A stretch of 64,000 nucleotides of DNA, from the NCBI GenBank assembly GCA_018873245.2, contig JAEMBT020000006.1:999804-1063803 (forward strand). Reading direction: 5' to 3'. This document shows, piece after piece, positions 22,301-32,612 of this stretch. The stretch's first letter is position 1, and every line of letters starts with the position of its first letter. The notes below the pieces were generated by a model. The model was not told where the DNA came from, did not search any database, and saw only the letters and a program-made list of their open reading frames with translations. The position numbers and the translations under genes were made by a program. Source of the stretch: Archegozetes longisetosus (Eukaryota; Arthropoda; Arachnida; Sarcoptiformes; Trhypochthoniidae).

Positions 22301-22601
22301 CGACTTCTACCAAATGCACACATACGAATGGAGTAATGAGTTCCCTATCAAAGTCAAAGCCGACTATTACGATTTAAAGAAGCCACTTATTATCGGAGAA
22401 TTCTCTACTAAAAGATCAGGAGTTTCTGACTCTGCACAAACTTATAAACATTACTACTTCAATGGTTACGCCGGATGCCTAGCCTGGCAGTATAATGACC
22501 ATTCTGACAATGATAGAGACAGTAGAGATGTTATCAACCATGGAATGCAGTCTATCAGACATGAGACATCAAATGGAGTGATTGCGGTTAATATCGCTTG
22601 A
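19363..22601 (+). CDS. GH5 endo-beta-1,4-mannanase (secreted), three exons
   Basis: Predicted secreted mannan endo-1,4-beta-mannosidase that hydrolyses internal bonds of plant or algal mannans. Exons are 19363-19753, 21518-21773 and 22127-22601, with GT-AG introns and a consistent frame, giving 373 residues, the usual size of the invertebrate GH5 mannanases (GH5_10-like). Signal peptide 1-18 (MIKLFVVFFIAYLHGSDA). Landmarks: GKKIFLSGANIAWNELGNDW near the N-terminus, ARVWLHFWG, the acid/base Glu176 in WELMNEPEG, QMHTYEW (280-284), and the nucleophile Glu307 in LIIGEFSTK. WQYNDHSDN lies near the C-terminus. No carbohydrate-binding module is attached. Both catalytic residues are present, so the enzyme should be active. 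Intron 1 (1,764 bp) holds two MITEs. AATAAA is at about 22637. The spliced structure argues for a resident animal gene rather than contamination. Confidence 0.9.
19967..20462 (+). mobile_element. hAT-type MITE, family B, in GH5 intron 1
   Basis: 496 bp with TAGGGTGGCCAAC / GTTGGTCACCCTA ends and a perfect 8-bp duplication CTTATAAC (19959-19966 and 20463-20470). The ends are like family A but the interior is different. Non-coding. Confidence 0.9.
20585..20997. mobile_element. Tc1/mariner-type MITE in GH5 intron 1
   Basis: 413 bp with about 30-bp inverted ends (ACGAAACTTTTGAAGAACTG, followed by CCTTAGC, and the inverse) and TA at each border (20583-20584, 20998-20999). No transposase sequence was detected inside. 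Confidence 0.75.
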
Positions 22602-22706
22602 ATGTTTGGATAATTTTGTTTAAAAATTTCATATTCAATAAAAATAATTAAAGATTGTTTGAATTGGGTTATGTGATTTTATCAATCAAATTCAGAACTA
22701 AGAATA

Positions 22707-24708
22707 CAGTCTGACCCTTTTATTGTCAACTCATCGGTGCACAAGATAATAGTTGCCTATAACCGGATTTGCCTATATCCGTACTGAGGCAAATTTAGCA
22801 CCAGTTGTTCTAAACTACATGAAAGGTTTATTGTATTATAGTGACATACATTCAAATTATATAAAATAATCAGTAATTTTTTTTCTGTTTTAAAGTTTTG
22901 AATCTACTTTCGTAAATATCTTATTCTAATTTATCTATCAGTTTATGGCTTGAGTCCATACCATCACATTGAGTTATGTATTTCCTAATGTTAGATATAG
23001 CATTTAATGCTTCTATCATTTTAATCGGTTCTTCGCTTTCTTCTATTTCTAATTCATACTCGTCTGTGTCTTCAGAGTCTTCTAAATCTTCAATTTTTTC
23101 GTTTCTATTATTAGTATCTGTAATATATTCCTCAGAAGTTGCGATTTTATTATCAAAATCAACATATTCGAGAAAATCTGCTCCTTCAATATCCATTTGA
23201 CGAGTCAATTCATTCCAAACAGTAAAATCATAATCAGTTTCGATTGATGGTAATTCTATATTATTCAATGAGAATTTAAAGCCAGATTTTGCGAAACAGT
23301 TTTTAATTGTCGTTTCAGAAACTTCATCCCACGACTGTTTTAACATAATTAAAGCTTCGTATAAATTGATATCTTTTACTGTTGGCTTAGCTTTGATTTC
23401 AAAAAGAGCTAATAGTTTTCTCACGAGTTTAACACGATATGAACATTTAACAGCATGAATGACGCCCATATCCATTGGCTGAAGAACTGAAGTTGTATTC
23501 GGTGGTAAAAATATTAATTTAATATTAGAGAGAGCAACAAATGGATGTGAAGGACAATTATCTAAAATAAGCGCTATTTTTCTATTTTGTTGAGCCATAT
23601 CGTGATTAAGTTTCTTAAGAAATTCGTTGAAAATGTCACTTTTCATCCAAGAAGTCTCGTTATTACGATATATGAGTGGAAGAGTTTTCTTTCCACGAAA
23701 ACATCGCGGCTCTCTTGCCTTTCCAACTACTATTGGCTTCAGTTTTTCATCGCCAGTCATATTAGCGCATATGAACTCTGATATTCTTTCTTTACTTTTT
23801 TTTCCTGTTTTAAATTTTTTGTCTTTAATTTTATATGATTTGTTCGGTAGAATTCGCCAAAACAAACCAAATTCATTACCATTAAATATGTTGTTTGGTT
23901 CGTAATCTTTTATTAATTCCGGAAGTTTATTATTAATCCAATCACCACTTATTCCTTCAGGTACTCCTCCAGACTCGCCATGAAATATCTCGAATATAAC
24001 TGCATTTCTCTTTTTGAAGCGATCAATGAAACCATTAGAGCAGTTAAAGTCAATGTAGTTCAGATTGTTTGCTATTTCATTAGCCTTTTCTTTAAGTAGT
24101 AGAGTATTAATTGGCAAACCATTTGCATTACAACTAGAGATGAAGTCAATCAACATATTTTCTATGTCAGGATATTTTGCTTTTTGCAGTTTCTTTGCAC
24201 GAGTTGATGTCGAACTCTCAAATTCCTTTACTATTAGTTCTCTGTTTTTCTTAATCTTTGAAATATTTGATGAATCTTTGATTTCATCATTGAATTCTTC
24301 GATGATTTCTGAATAAGGAGTATTTTTATCTAATAATTTAATAATTTTGTATTTCGTCTCTAATGTTATTGAATTCCTTTTACGTTTAGACGCATTTTTC
24401 TTTAAATTGGACGACATTTTCAGTTGTATTAATGTAAACAAATATTTTCTCATGAAAATAAAGGATTAAAATGCTTACAGATTAAAAGTTTACAATTTGT
24501 AACAAAACAGTTGCTTATAAACGGGCATTGCTAATGATATGTGTACTTTGAAAAGTGTTGGCAACAAACGGGTTTTGCTTTTAAAAGGGTTGCCTATATC
24601 CGAGGAGTTCAACATTAAAGAGCTCATAGGATCGAACGGTGATTGAGAAACTGCTTTCTTATAACCGGGATTGCTTTTAACCGAGTTGACAATAAAAGGG
24701 TCAGACTG
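22707..24708 (-). mobile_element. Tigger/pogo element, full length
   Basis: A 2,002-bp element with perfect 26-bp terminal repeats (CAGTCTGACCCTTTTATTGT, followed by CAACTC) and a TA duplication (22705-22706, 24709-24710). Subterminal repeats of the type TTGCCTATAACCGG recur at both ends. It encodes one uninterrupted transposase on the minus strand. Confidence 0.95.
22921..24417 (-). CDS. Tigger-type DDE transposase with altered first catalytic residue
   Basis: 498 residues from the ATG at 24417, which begins MSSNLKKNASKRKRNSITLE as in Tigger proteins; an upstream in-frame ATG at 24453 would add 12 residues. The N-terminal psq-type and CENP-B/Tc5-type helix-turn-helix regions (GFIDRFKKRNAV) are followed by the DDE_1 domain. 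The first catalytic motif reads NIFNGNEFGLFWRILPNKSY where the family has N(A/C)DE(T)GL(F): the Asp is Asn (codon AAT on the minus strand, 23875-23877). The second (ALILDNCPSHP) and third (TSVLQPMDMGVI) motifs are intact. An acidic C-terminal tail follows (DLEDSEDTDEYELEIEESEE). The frame is open and the terminal repeats perfect, so it is recent, but the Asn predicts loss of strand cleavage. Confidence 0.9.
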   Translation of the reverse strand: MSSNLKKNASKRKRNSITLETKYKIIKLLDKNTPYSEIIEEFNDEIKDSSNISKIKKNRELIVKEFESSTSTRAKKLQKAKYPDIENMLIDFISSCNANGLPINTLLLKEKANEIANNLNYIDFNCSNGFIDRFKKRNAVIFEIFHGESGGVPEGISGDWINNKLPELIKDYEPNNIFNGNEFGLFWRILPNKSYKIKDKKFKTGKKSKERISEFICANMTGDEKLKPIVVGKAREPRCFRGKKTLPLIYRNNETSWMKSDIFNEFLKKLNHDMAQQNRKIALILDNCPSHPFVALSNIKLIFLPPNTTSVLQPMDMGVIHAVKCSYRVKLVRKLLALFEIKAKPTVKDINLYEALIMLKQSWDEVSETTIKNCFAKSGFKFSLNNIELPSIETDYDFTVWNELTRQMDIEGADFLEYVDFDNKIATSEEYITDTNNRNEKIEDLEDSEDTDEYELEIEESEEPIKMIEALNAISNIRKYITQCDGMDSSHKLIDKLE

Positions 24709-24710
24709 TA

Positions 24711-25480
24711 CTTCCAAAGATTTTTTCTAAGAAGGTCCTTGTAAATTAGTATTGAATTGCTTGCCATCATGACAAAGATGAACTATAAGTTTTACTCAAG
24801 CTTCTAACTTTTACCTCCTCGTTGTTCATATGCCACCTATTCTGATCTGTGACTCCAGTCACAAGGGTTGATCCATATCCGTTAAATGAACATCCCGGAT
24901 TTTCGTTTTTACACATATCGATCTCATAATAATGTCATAAAAATCATATCTCAATAGGAAAATACTCAATATAGCAGAAACTGTATTCTCAACTTCTATC
25001 AATAACCCATTTTTTGAAATAACATTTTGTATTACTAATATAAAAAAATCTGCTGAATAGTCATCTAATATATATTAATACCTTTTATGGAGCTAACTGT
25101 TTATACTTGAAAAATGCTGAATAATTAAAATCTCATAAATATAATAGAAAATATTCCTTAATTAAAAGTAAATCAATTAAAGAATTATTTTTTAAATAAA
25201 AATTTCTTGGAAAGAATCTTTTAACATGAAAAGTCTAGGTATGGATTCGAGCAGAGGGGACGACCAAACATGATCAGTGTAAACCAATAATTTACAGAAG
25301 TAAAAGTTATAACTAAACAGTTGATCTTTTCTTCATAATTACTTCCTTTTATCATAAAAACTGATTCTATTAACCAGAAAATCCATATTTTTTCCTCAAT
25401 TTCCTCTTCACTTCTATCTCATTAAATAAAACACTTTATTAGTGAATAGTGTGCAAAACAGTACTGCACTAGTTCGTATC
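24711..25480. other. Intergenic, nothing recognised
   Basis: AT-rich spacer between the Tigger element and the GH16-receptor gene. No repeat or coding structure is supported. Confidence 0.4.
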
Positions 25481-26678
25481 ATGTTCTATAAATTTAAACC
25501 TTACTTATTTATCATATCATTATTATTAAATTCAACATTTTCCGAATGGATTATCAACTTTTCAGATGATTTCGAGAACGACTCATTGAACTTATTTCGT
25601 TGGACAACACAAAGAGCTATAATTCGTGAGTTTACAACAATTCGAATCTTACTCTATATGAAACTAATTTCTAACTTAACCTAAACTCTATCTCAAAGTC
25701 GATGATTACTACCTCACGGAGAACGTCGAAATAATTAACAGCTCGCTGAGAATGTCAGCTGATTATAAGATTATCGATAACAAGACAGTTTTTACATCTT
25801 CACAAATATTCAATTCAAGAGGCAACTGGAATGAAGGCTTTTTCGAGATACGAGCAAAGTTTCCAGAGGGACACATTCTCAGCAGTTCTGTTTGGTTAAA
25901 ATCTACAAACTCCAATTCAATGAATAAAGGAATGGATAAAATAGAGTTTGTTACAGTTACCAATCATGAGCCATATATGATTAAAAGTGGGTTAAACTTC
26001 GGGAAGCACCAAACTTTTTCTGGATTTCATTCTACGCTTCCTTTTAATATAAGTAGTGACTATAATGTATTTACTATGGAATGGAGAAAGCATTATATCT
26101 GTTGGAGAATTAATGGACAAATTTATTTGAATGAAAGTATTAATAGATATTTTGAGTTTGAAGCTGGAAAAAATTATGATAAAATAGGAGAACCATTTAC
26201 TGATAGATTCTTCATTATATTTGAAATTAACAGGAGGATTTCAAGTGAAAAAATATGGATTGATAAAAGTCCCTGGACTAATCCTTATTTATATGTAGAT
26301 TATATACGAATATATGATTGGAAAAACTTATTAAGTTCTCAGAATAATATTGAGGCCAATGGAAGGAATAATTCTGAAAGAAGCAGTTTTGATTTTAACA
26401 CAGTTGGAATATCAGCAGTTCTTATAATTACTTTGACAGCTGTGATACTTTATTGCATAAGAACCACTAGAAGAACCGAAAATGTCAATATCGTTAATGA
26501 TAAGAAAGATATAAGTTTAAAATCTAAGAGTAGAGATGATTCAGAGCGATATACACTATCTAATATGCATGAAGATAATTATGATAATATTGATAATAAT
26601 TATGATCAGGTTATTGATGAATACTATTGTGAACCAAATTCGGGTAATTTTGATTCAACTTACCTTCAGATAACATAA
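25481..26678 (+). CDS. GH16-fold membrane receptor with tyrosine-rich tail
   Basis: Two exons, 25481-25625 and 25699-26678 (73-bp GT-AG intron), give 374 residues. Signal peptide about 1-20 (MFYKFKPYLFIISLLLNSTF). A GH16/beta-glucan-recognition fold spans about 22-256: INFSDDFEND, then NWNEGFFEIRAKFPEG, VFTMEWRKHYICWRINGQ and the closing YLYVDYIRIYDW. Where active GH16 enzymes have E-(I/V)-D-x-x-E, this protein reads MDKIEFVTV (127-135), so both glutamates appear replaced, as in many insect GNBP-type lectins. A transmembrane helix (about 284-302) is followed by a 72-residue cytoplasmic tail with YDNI (343), YDQV (350), YY (357-358) and YLQI (370), set in acidic sequence. Inference: a type I surface sensor of beta-glucans signalling through phosphotyrosine/SH2 partners. 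GH16 proteins are normally secreted. AATAAA is at 26742. Confidence 0.85.
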
Positions 26679-27731
26679 ATTAAAAAATTTTATGAATAAT
26701 TAAAAGGTTTTTGATCAACAATGAAACGTGTAATTATGCTCAATAAAACATTTATGTCGAAATAAATTGGTATATTTATTTAAATTGAACTTAATTTTCA
26801 AGATGAATGTAAGCAGTTAAGTGAGAGGTAAATGATAAGGTTGCTGATCACAAACGATAATTTTTTCAAATTCATCTAGAATACTGTTAAGCTCATTCTG
26901 AAAACCATTCATATTGTTATTCCGAATTGTGTTTATTATGTTTTGTCTCATAAGGTAATAGATTTAAGCTCAAGTAAACTTTTGGTTCATACTTCTTATA
27001 TTATTCCCCTATTCTTAAATTCTTCCCCCATCTTAATGCATTAAGATTTTGCTTTTTCAGTTCAGTTTACGGTTACCAGATCTCCAGGATTACCCTGGAA
27101 CCTATAGAGTTTATCGACATTTTTTAGGATGCCTCCAGCCTTTTAACAACAATAAACCTGAGGTTCTTCAGAACTTAGTGCTAATTCTAACATAATATCC
27201 AAAATTTTGCTAAATAAAATTTTCACCTGAGATGACTCTAAGAGAAGGGAACTTTTAAAACAGGACAAAAAGCTGATGCTTCAGCTTAAAAATTTCTACT
27301 AAAGGACATATGACAAATCTTTTTACAACTTAAAAGATATATAGTCTTATCTAAACTTGGGAGTTTAGCTTCTTTGTAATTGTAGGATACAAAAACTCGA
27401 AAAAAGCATTCGACGGCTCTTTAGATAACTGAAACACTAATTTCTATTAAAGTTTTTATGTCAAAAGAACACTAAAAAAGAATATATGTTTGCGCTTGTG
27501 ATCTTGAGATTTGACATATATGAACGTTACACATAATTCCTGAAGCTTGAATGCAAGTTTATAGAGAAAAAAATTATTAAGAAAGTTATGGAGATAAGAA
27601 ATTTCAAAATTTTATTTGTAAATATTACCCAGAGAGGGCTAGTTCAAAGAATTTTCTTAAGAAACATTATTATTAAACTAGCTTGTGTTAAAAGAAAAAA
27701 CTAGATCTTTTAGAGTAACACATTGAAAATA
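26679..27731. other. Intergenic; possible hAT end near 27065
   Basis: CAGTTTACGGTTACCAGATC at about 27061-27082 looks like a left hAT terminus. I found no matching right end. The remaining sequence shows nothing. Confidence 0.25.
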
Positions 27732-27998
27732 CAGTCGGACCTCCATAAAGTCAACTTGTATAAAATCACAACTTGTATAAAGTTACTATATTGGTGTTTT
27801 CCCATTTTGGGTATACGAATTAACATTACGTTAAAGTCACACTTGTGTATTGTCATATGTGACTTTATTTCAAATGTTTACTATTGAACATTACCTTTAA
27901 ACCTGTCTCATAGTCGCATGTTTTTAAAACTAAAATTTATATTTCGTGCAATTAAGTAATTAAAGATATTATTGTGTAATTTATAAAAAATAGGTAAG

Positions 27999-29780
27999 AA
28001 AGGAGAGATACACGTTTCTCTGACAAGATCACAGAAATCAAAATTGTGTTCATTTGCTAAAGAAAATAAACATTTAACACAAAATGATTTAAAGGATTGG
28101 GTTAAGAAAACATTTAAATTAGATGTCAACAGATTGACGATTTCAAAAATATTAGCCAAGAATTACAGCATTGAAGGTGATTAGCAAAACATAGGAAGTC
28201 AAAGTTCTAAAAGAGTCAGAAGTTTTCATTTCCCTGAATTGGAGACTGAATCAGTGGATTGTTTTTTGCGATACGAAAGTCAAACCCCGATATCAGACGC
28301 AATGATTATAGAAAAAGGAAAAAGAATAGCACAAAATTAAAAATTAATGAAAGTCAGCTGTGTTTTTCAAATGGTTGGATAAACTCTTTCAAAGTAAGAA
28401 AATATATCAAATTATATAAAAAATTTGGTGAGTCAGGCTCTATAAGCCCTGAAGACGTTATATTAGCTTCGCCTGATTTGATTCGAAAGATAAAACAGTA
28501 TAACTGTGAGGATATCTATAATTTCGATGAAACTGCTCTATTTTTTCGTATGGAACTTGATTCAACTTTAGCGACAAAAAGAATAGAAGGAAGAAAACTG
28601 ATAAAGAAATGTTAACTTTTGGTTTGTGCACTAATTCTACAGGAAGAGACTAATTAACACCGCTTGTAATTGGAAAATTCAAGTCTCCACGTTGTTTGAG
28701 AGAAGTTAATTCACGGAATGTTAGTATATCGCACAAGAATTGCAAGAAAGCATGGATGAATAGTATAATTTTTTAGGAATGGATCACTACATTTGATAAA
28801 ACTATTATACTTAAAAATCAAAATCGAAAAGTTCTGCTTCTATTAGATAACGTCAGTAGTTACACAATCTATGGATTAGATTTAAAGAATATAGAAGTTC
28901 TGGAGTTAACCTAGCCCCTCCGTACTGTTTCTAAACATTATTTCAAAAATCTACCTTTTTTGGTCGAGTTCATTAGAGTTTATACTAATAAAAATCATTC
29001 AAATCTAAAACTCATCGGATTATTCCTTTTTTATATATTAGTGTATTGTATAATAATATTATGCGATATAAAAAAAGGTTTCAAATAGTTTCAGTAATTA
29101 ATGCAATTAAAAACATTTGAGTCTTTATTATAACAAGAGGCGACTGTACTACCCCAATGAATTTTCTATTACTTCTAAAGTATTATTTTGGAAGAGTCCA
29201 ATTTAGAATAAAGGAGTGGAAGGCATAAAACATTACGGAGGGGCTAGGTTAACTCCAGAGTTCTATTGTTACCTAAATATACTACATCAAAATTTCAGCC
29301 TCTGGACGCAGGAATAGTTGCTTCATTTAAAAGGAAATATAGAGCAATATTCGTTCAGTACCTCATAAATGAACTTGAACAAAATTAGATATTTTAGGTG
29401 CAATGAGATTTATTGTTAAATCTTGGAATGAAGTAACGCCAAAAACAATTCAAAATTTCTGGTTTCATACGGGACTTATCATACGTGATTCGGAAGAAGA
29501 AGCGAAATTTATGATGTTTCAGAAGAGTCTGAAGAAAACCTAGGTATACAAAATGCTATTTCCAAATTCAATCTCTCAAATGCAATGAGTGTTGAAGAAG
29601 ATACCAACTTTTCTGAAAAGCGAACAATAGAAAATTCAGAAATAGAAAATTTAGAGGAGTTCTCACTTATAGATATGTTTGAAGATAATGAGTCTGAAGA
29701 GGATGATTCAACCCTAGAAACGAAAGTCTCTCATAAAGATGCTCTTAATTCTTGTGAAGTATTTGGAACAACAAAGTGAT
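27999..29780 (+). pseudogene. CENP-B/jerky-like Tigger transposase relic
   Basis: Readable pieces in order: the CENP-B N-terminal HTH (VSLTRSQKSKLCSFAKENKH, then DWVKKTF), FHFPELETE, the second HTH (NGWINSFKVRKYIKLYKKFG), and the first catalytic motif IYNFDETALFFR. Then come the second, LLLLDNVSSY near 28840, and after the inserted MITE the third, FQPLDAGIVASFKRKYRA near 29290. An acidic C-terminal piece lies at 29585-29779. Several stops and frameshifts separate them. All three catalytic Asp codons are still readable, unlike in the intact-frame relative at 22921. Confidence 0.85.
28900..29258. mobile_element. MITE nested in the second Tigger element
   Basis: 359 bp with 25-bp perfect inverted ends (CTGGAGTTAACCTAGCCCCT, followed by CCGTA). 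It splits the transposase between NIEVL and LLPKYTTS. An AGTTCT repeat at both borders may be the target duplication, and a TTAA lies near each end. The superfamily is uncertain. Confidence 0.8.
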
Positions 29781-30503
29781 GATTATTCAAGTCACGTAAA
29801 ATTACTCAATGATTTGAAAATAAAAGTTCATAAAGTCAAAGATAATTCTTTAAAACAGACTTTAATCTTAGATCATTTCAATAAATAATAAGATTTGCAA
29901 TCGTTTTATTATTAAACAATGTGAAATGAGTATTTAACAATCATTTGATTTGAATCATTTATATTAAAAATATTTCGTAAAAACATTTTCTTCATAAAGT
30001 CACACAAGAAACTCTTGGCCTCAACTGTGTGACTTTATGGAGATCTGACTATACAATAAAATCAAAAGTACACAAAAATTATTTTAAATTAATAAAAAAA
30101 TGTGCAATTATCCAATTTTCGGACATTTCTTCTTTCAACTCTTCATCATCATCATCATTTTTAAAAACTTATTAAATATTTGATTCATCTTATTCGTGAA
30201 AAATCAAATTAATTTTTCAGCTCAAATTTAATTTCATGCATCTATTTTGTAGTTTTTTAATGAAATTATCGAAAAACAATGGAAAATAACAGAAACTTCA
30301 ATTATTTTTTAAATTGCGCGAATGATTCTAAATGATGTTTTTGACCGTTTTTTAAAAATTATTTTGTCCGTTTTTTGAGGGAAGGATCAATACCATAATA
30401 GAATCCCTCATTAGAGCTTTTTAGAAAAATTTTAGCTGAATTGTATTCAGCTCTAGATCCCTACCTACTGAAGACGCAACATATCAAAATATGGCCTTAC
30501 AAA

Positions 30504-31966
30504 TAGGGTAACCACACGTCCAGCTTTGTTCTGAACAGTTTAAATTTGAAGTACAGATAACTTTAAAAAGGTATGTTTGAACTTTTGAATAAAAAAGATT
30601 AGACTACTTTTTGATTAATTTTTATCAAAATAATCTGTAAAAATGTTAGCTACTAACAGTTCAAACTACAGTTATTGAAAACTTTTACATTTTAGTCATT
30701 TACTTCAATAATCGATCACAATCTTCGTGGCAAACAATTAAATTATCAAAGATTATCATTATTAAAATTATTCCTCATATCATTCCACTGTTCGGTTATT
30801 GGTAACCATAACTCGTCCTCATTTTCAAAAATCCCATTTGCAGCTCTAACTCTGCAATCCTCAAATATTCTCTATTATTCTATATTCTCAGTATCTTGTT
30901 GAATTTTTGAAAAATTCTTAAATGGATTCGCTTTTGCAGCTCTAATAATACCTAGATCCTGTCCTCGATTTGTTTTGCGTAGGCGGCCACTACTCTTACG
31001 CACATGCACTAATCCAGTTAAAAAATCTATGGAGCCATTTACTTATAATTCTTTTGTCGCATCCTATCACTTCAGCAATTTCTTCATCGTTATGATTTTG
31101 CCCATGAAGTAATATTATCAAATTTCATTCTTTTTCATCAATTGGTTGACCGTTTCTCCACTGTATATTCTCAATAAATTTTATTGCAAATTGTATAAAA
31201 AATTAAGTTATATAAGAAAAATAAATTGAAAAACGCCTCAAAATGTGTTTATGTGGTAGAAACTGTTTTGTTTGCAATTGAAAGTTTACTTAATGTATTC
31301 ATAATTTATCAAGCTTCGATATCAATTTTTATCTTGAAAGCAAACAAAATATAAATCTTTATCCTTTCTTATTGAAAAGTTCATAAATGCCTATTTTTAA
31401 GTTCAATGTACTCATGTCCAGAGTTCAAATTGAAACTCAATATGTACGGAATGTGTTCAGTTTTCAGTCAACTAACTTTTAAGTGTATTTATAATTTTGT
31501 TACCTCCTAAATCAGCATCTTACCAGCTGATCTAAATCTAACCTTCATAAACTTTGAATCTATGTTCCAATTAATTAACGAAATATGAGCTAAAGTTTAA
31601 CATAAAAATTAAACTTTTTTATCTTTCATTATTTTTGTGAAGATATTATTGATGAATACCGATTTTATTAAATAATTGTCATAAGCTTTATATAAACTTA
31701 AATTTCAGAAATTCTTTATTTTAGAGTTTCTGATTATTTGATGTAAATTTTTAAATTGATATTAAAACTTTTCTGTATAAACTTTAAATTTAAGCTCAAT
31801 AATTGTTGATATAAAGACTTCCAATGAAATAATTATGTAATAGCAAATGAAAATACAGTCGTAGTGTCAGGATTTTGAATGTGAAAAAATATTTAATTCT
31901 CTAACATTAAAGCTGTTAATAGAAGGGAGATTCTCTGATTAGTTTGAACAAAATGTGGTCACCTTA
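30504..31966. mobile_element. Possible old hAT-type element boundaries
   Basis: TAGGGTAACCACACGT at 30504 and an inverted TGTGGTCACCTTA ending at 31966 resemble the hAT ends seen elsewhere here. There is no matching 8-bp duplication. The interior contains a Tc1-like relic, so this may be two unrelated ends. Confidence 0.35.
30750..31160 (-). pseudogene. Tc1/mariner transposase relic, deleted
   Basis: The minus strand shows an N-terminal HTH (NDEEIAEVIGCDKRIISKWL), the linker with a GR.RKT signature (SSGRLRKTNRGQDLGIIRAA then KANPF), and a C-terminal-like ENEDELWLPITEQWNDM. There are stops and a frameshift between HTH and linker, and the DDE core is missing. Confidence 0.65.
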
Positions 31967-31994
31967 AAAGTAAGATTTTGACACAATAATATCC

Positions 31995-32115
31995 GTCCGA
32001 GTTGCCACCCGTTGGCCTTTTGGGCTGAAAGACAGCCTCTTTAAGCTTTAATAGGTCCAAAGGCCAGAACTTAGGGCTGACATTATGAGTCGGCCTTTTT
32101 GGGCTCTCCCAAGCA
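31995..32115. repeat. One end of a hAT-type element (family C)
   Basis: GAGTTGCCACCCGTTGGCCT and the following 100 bases match, in reverse complement, the right end of the element at 52514-53289 (shared blocks GAGTTGCCACCC, CAGCCTnTTTAAG, CTTAGGG and ACATTATG). Only this end is present here. Confidence 0.7.
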
Positions 32116-32464
32116 AAAATTCAATTTTAAGCTAGCATGTAGTCATGAAAACGAGATCTCGTCTCGTAAAATATCTAGTGGAATCTCGAGATATATCGTC
32201 TTGTGACACGAGACGTGATCATTTTTTCGTATAGTTAATAAGAGAAGAGATGAGTTCGCAAAAATTTACTAGGGGAAAATTTTTTGGTCAGTGGGGAGAT
32301 TAAGGAAATGGGTGTGTTTCTTAGACGCCTTAAGGGCCACGCCCACCATACTTTATATATAGTATCTACTAAACATACTCTACTTGCTCACACCTCTAAA
32401 AATTAGCTCCACCCACTTTTTAAAAGTTTATAATTTTTTGAAATATTCATAACTCGATTTGAGT
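32116..32464. other. Spacer with degenerate GAGATCTCG repeats
   Basis: GAGATCTCGTCTCG, ATCTCGAGATAT and ACACGAGACG recur between 32150 and 32215. No gene is seen. Confidence 0.35.
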
Positions 32465-32612
32465 TCTGGTAATGTTTAGCGCGCTAACACGACATTACCG
32501 CGCAAGCGACACTACGACGCGGTAATGTCTTGCGCGATAGTGTCGTTTACGCGCTAGTGTCGTACGCGGTAAAGTCGTGCGCTGTAGTGTCTTGCGCGGT
32601 AGTATCATGTAA
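32465..32612. repeat. 15-bp minisatellite (GCGCGGTAGTGTCGT type)
   Basis: About nine degenerate 15-bp units with GCGC/ACGACAC cores, far richer in GC than the flanks. One unit near the left end is inverted. The minus-strand frame through it reads as an artefactual RHYRAR/RTTLPR repeat and is not a gene. The unit resembles the arms of the foldback element at 10436-10992 (shared GCGCAA-CGAC core), so it may be one arm of a related element. Confidence 0.8.

Larger units (their letters stand above)
27732..30051 (+). mobile_element. Second Tigger/pogo-type element, broken and nested
   Basis: 2,320 bp with ends CAGTCGGACCTCCATAAAGT and a slightly decayed inverse (last base G to A), and TA at each side (27730-27731, 30052-30053). 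It contains a plus-strand transposase relic and an inserted 359-bp MITE (28900-29258). Its ends and transposase differ from the element at 22707-24708, so it is another subfamily. Confidence 0.9.

Noticed and set aside
22976-24316. Several plus-strand frames of 60-90 codons
   Set aside because: All are antisense shadows of the Tigger transposase.
25481-26678. Canonical ITAM in the GH16-receptor tail
   Set aside because: Gaps between YDNI, YDQV and YLQI are 3 and 16 residues, outside the usual 6-12, so only ITAM-like or SH2-binding tyrosines are claimed.
27061-27700. Complete hAT element starting at CAGTTTACGGTTACCAG
   Set aside because: No matching right terminus or 8-bp duplication could be found.
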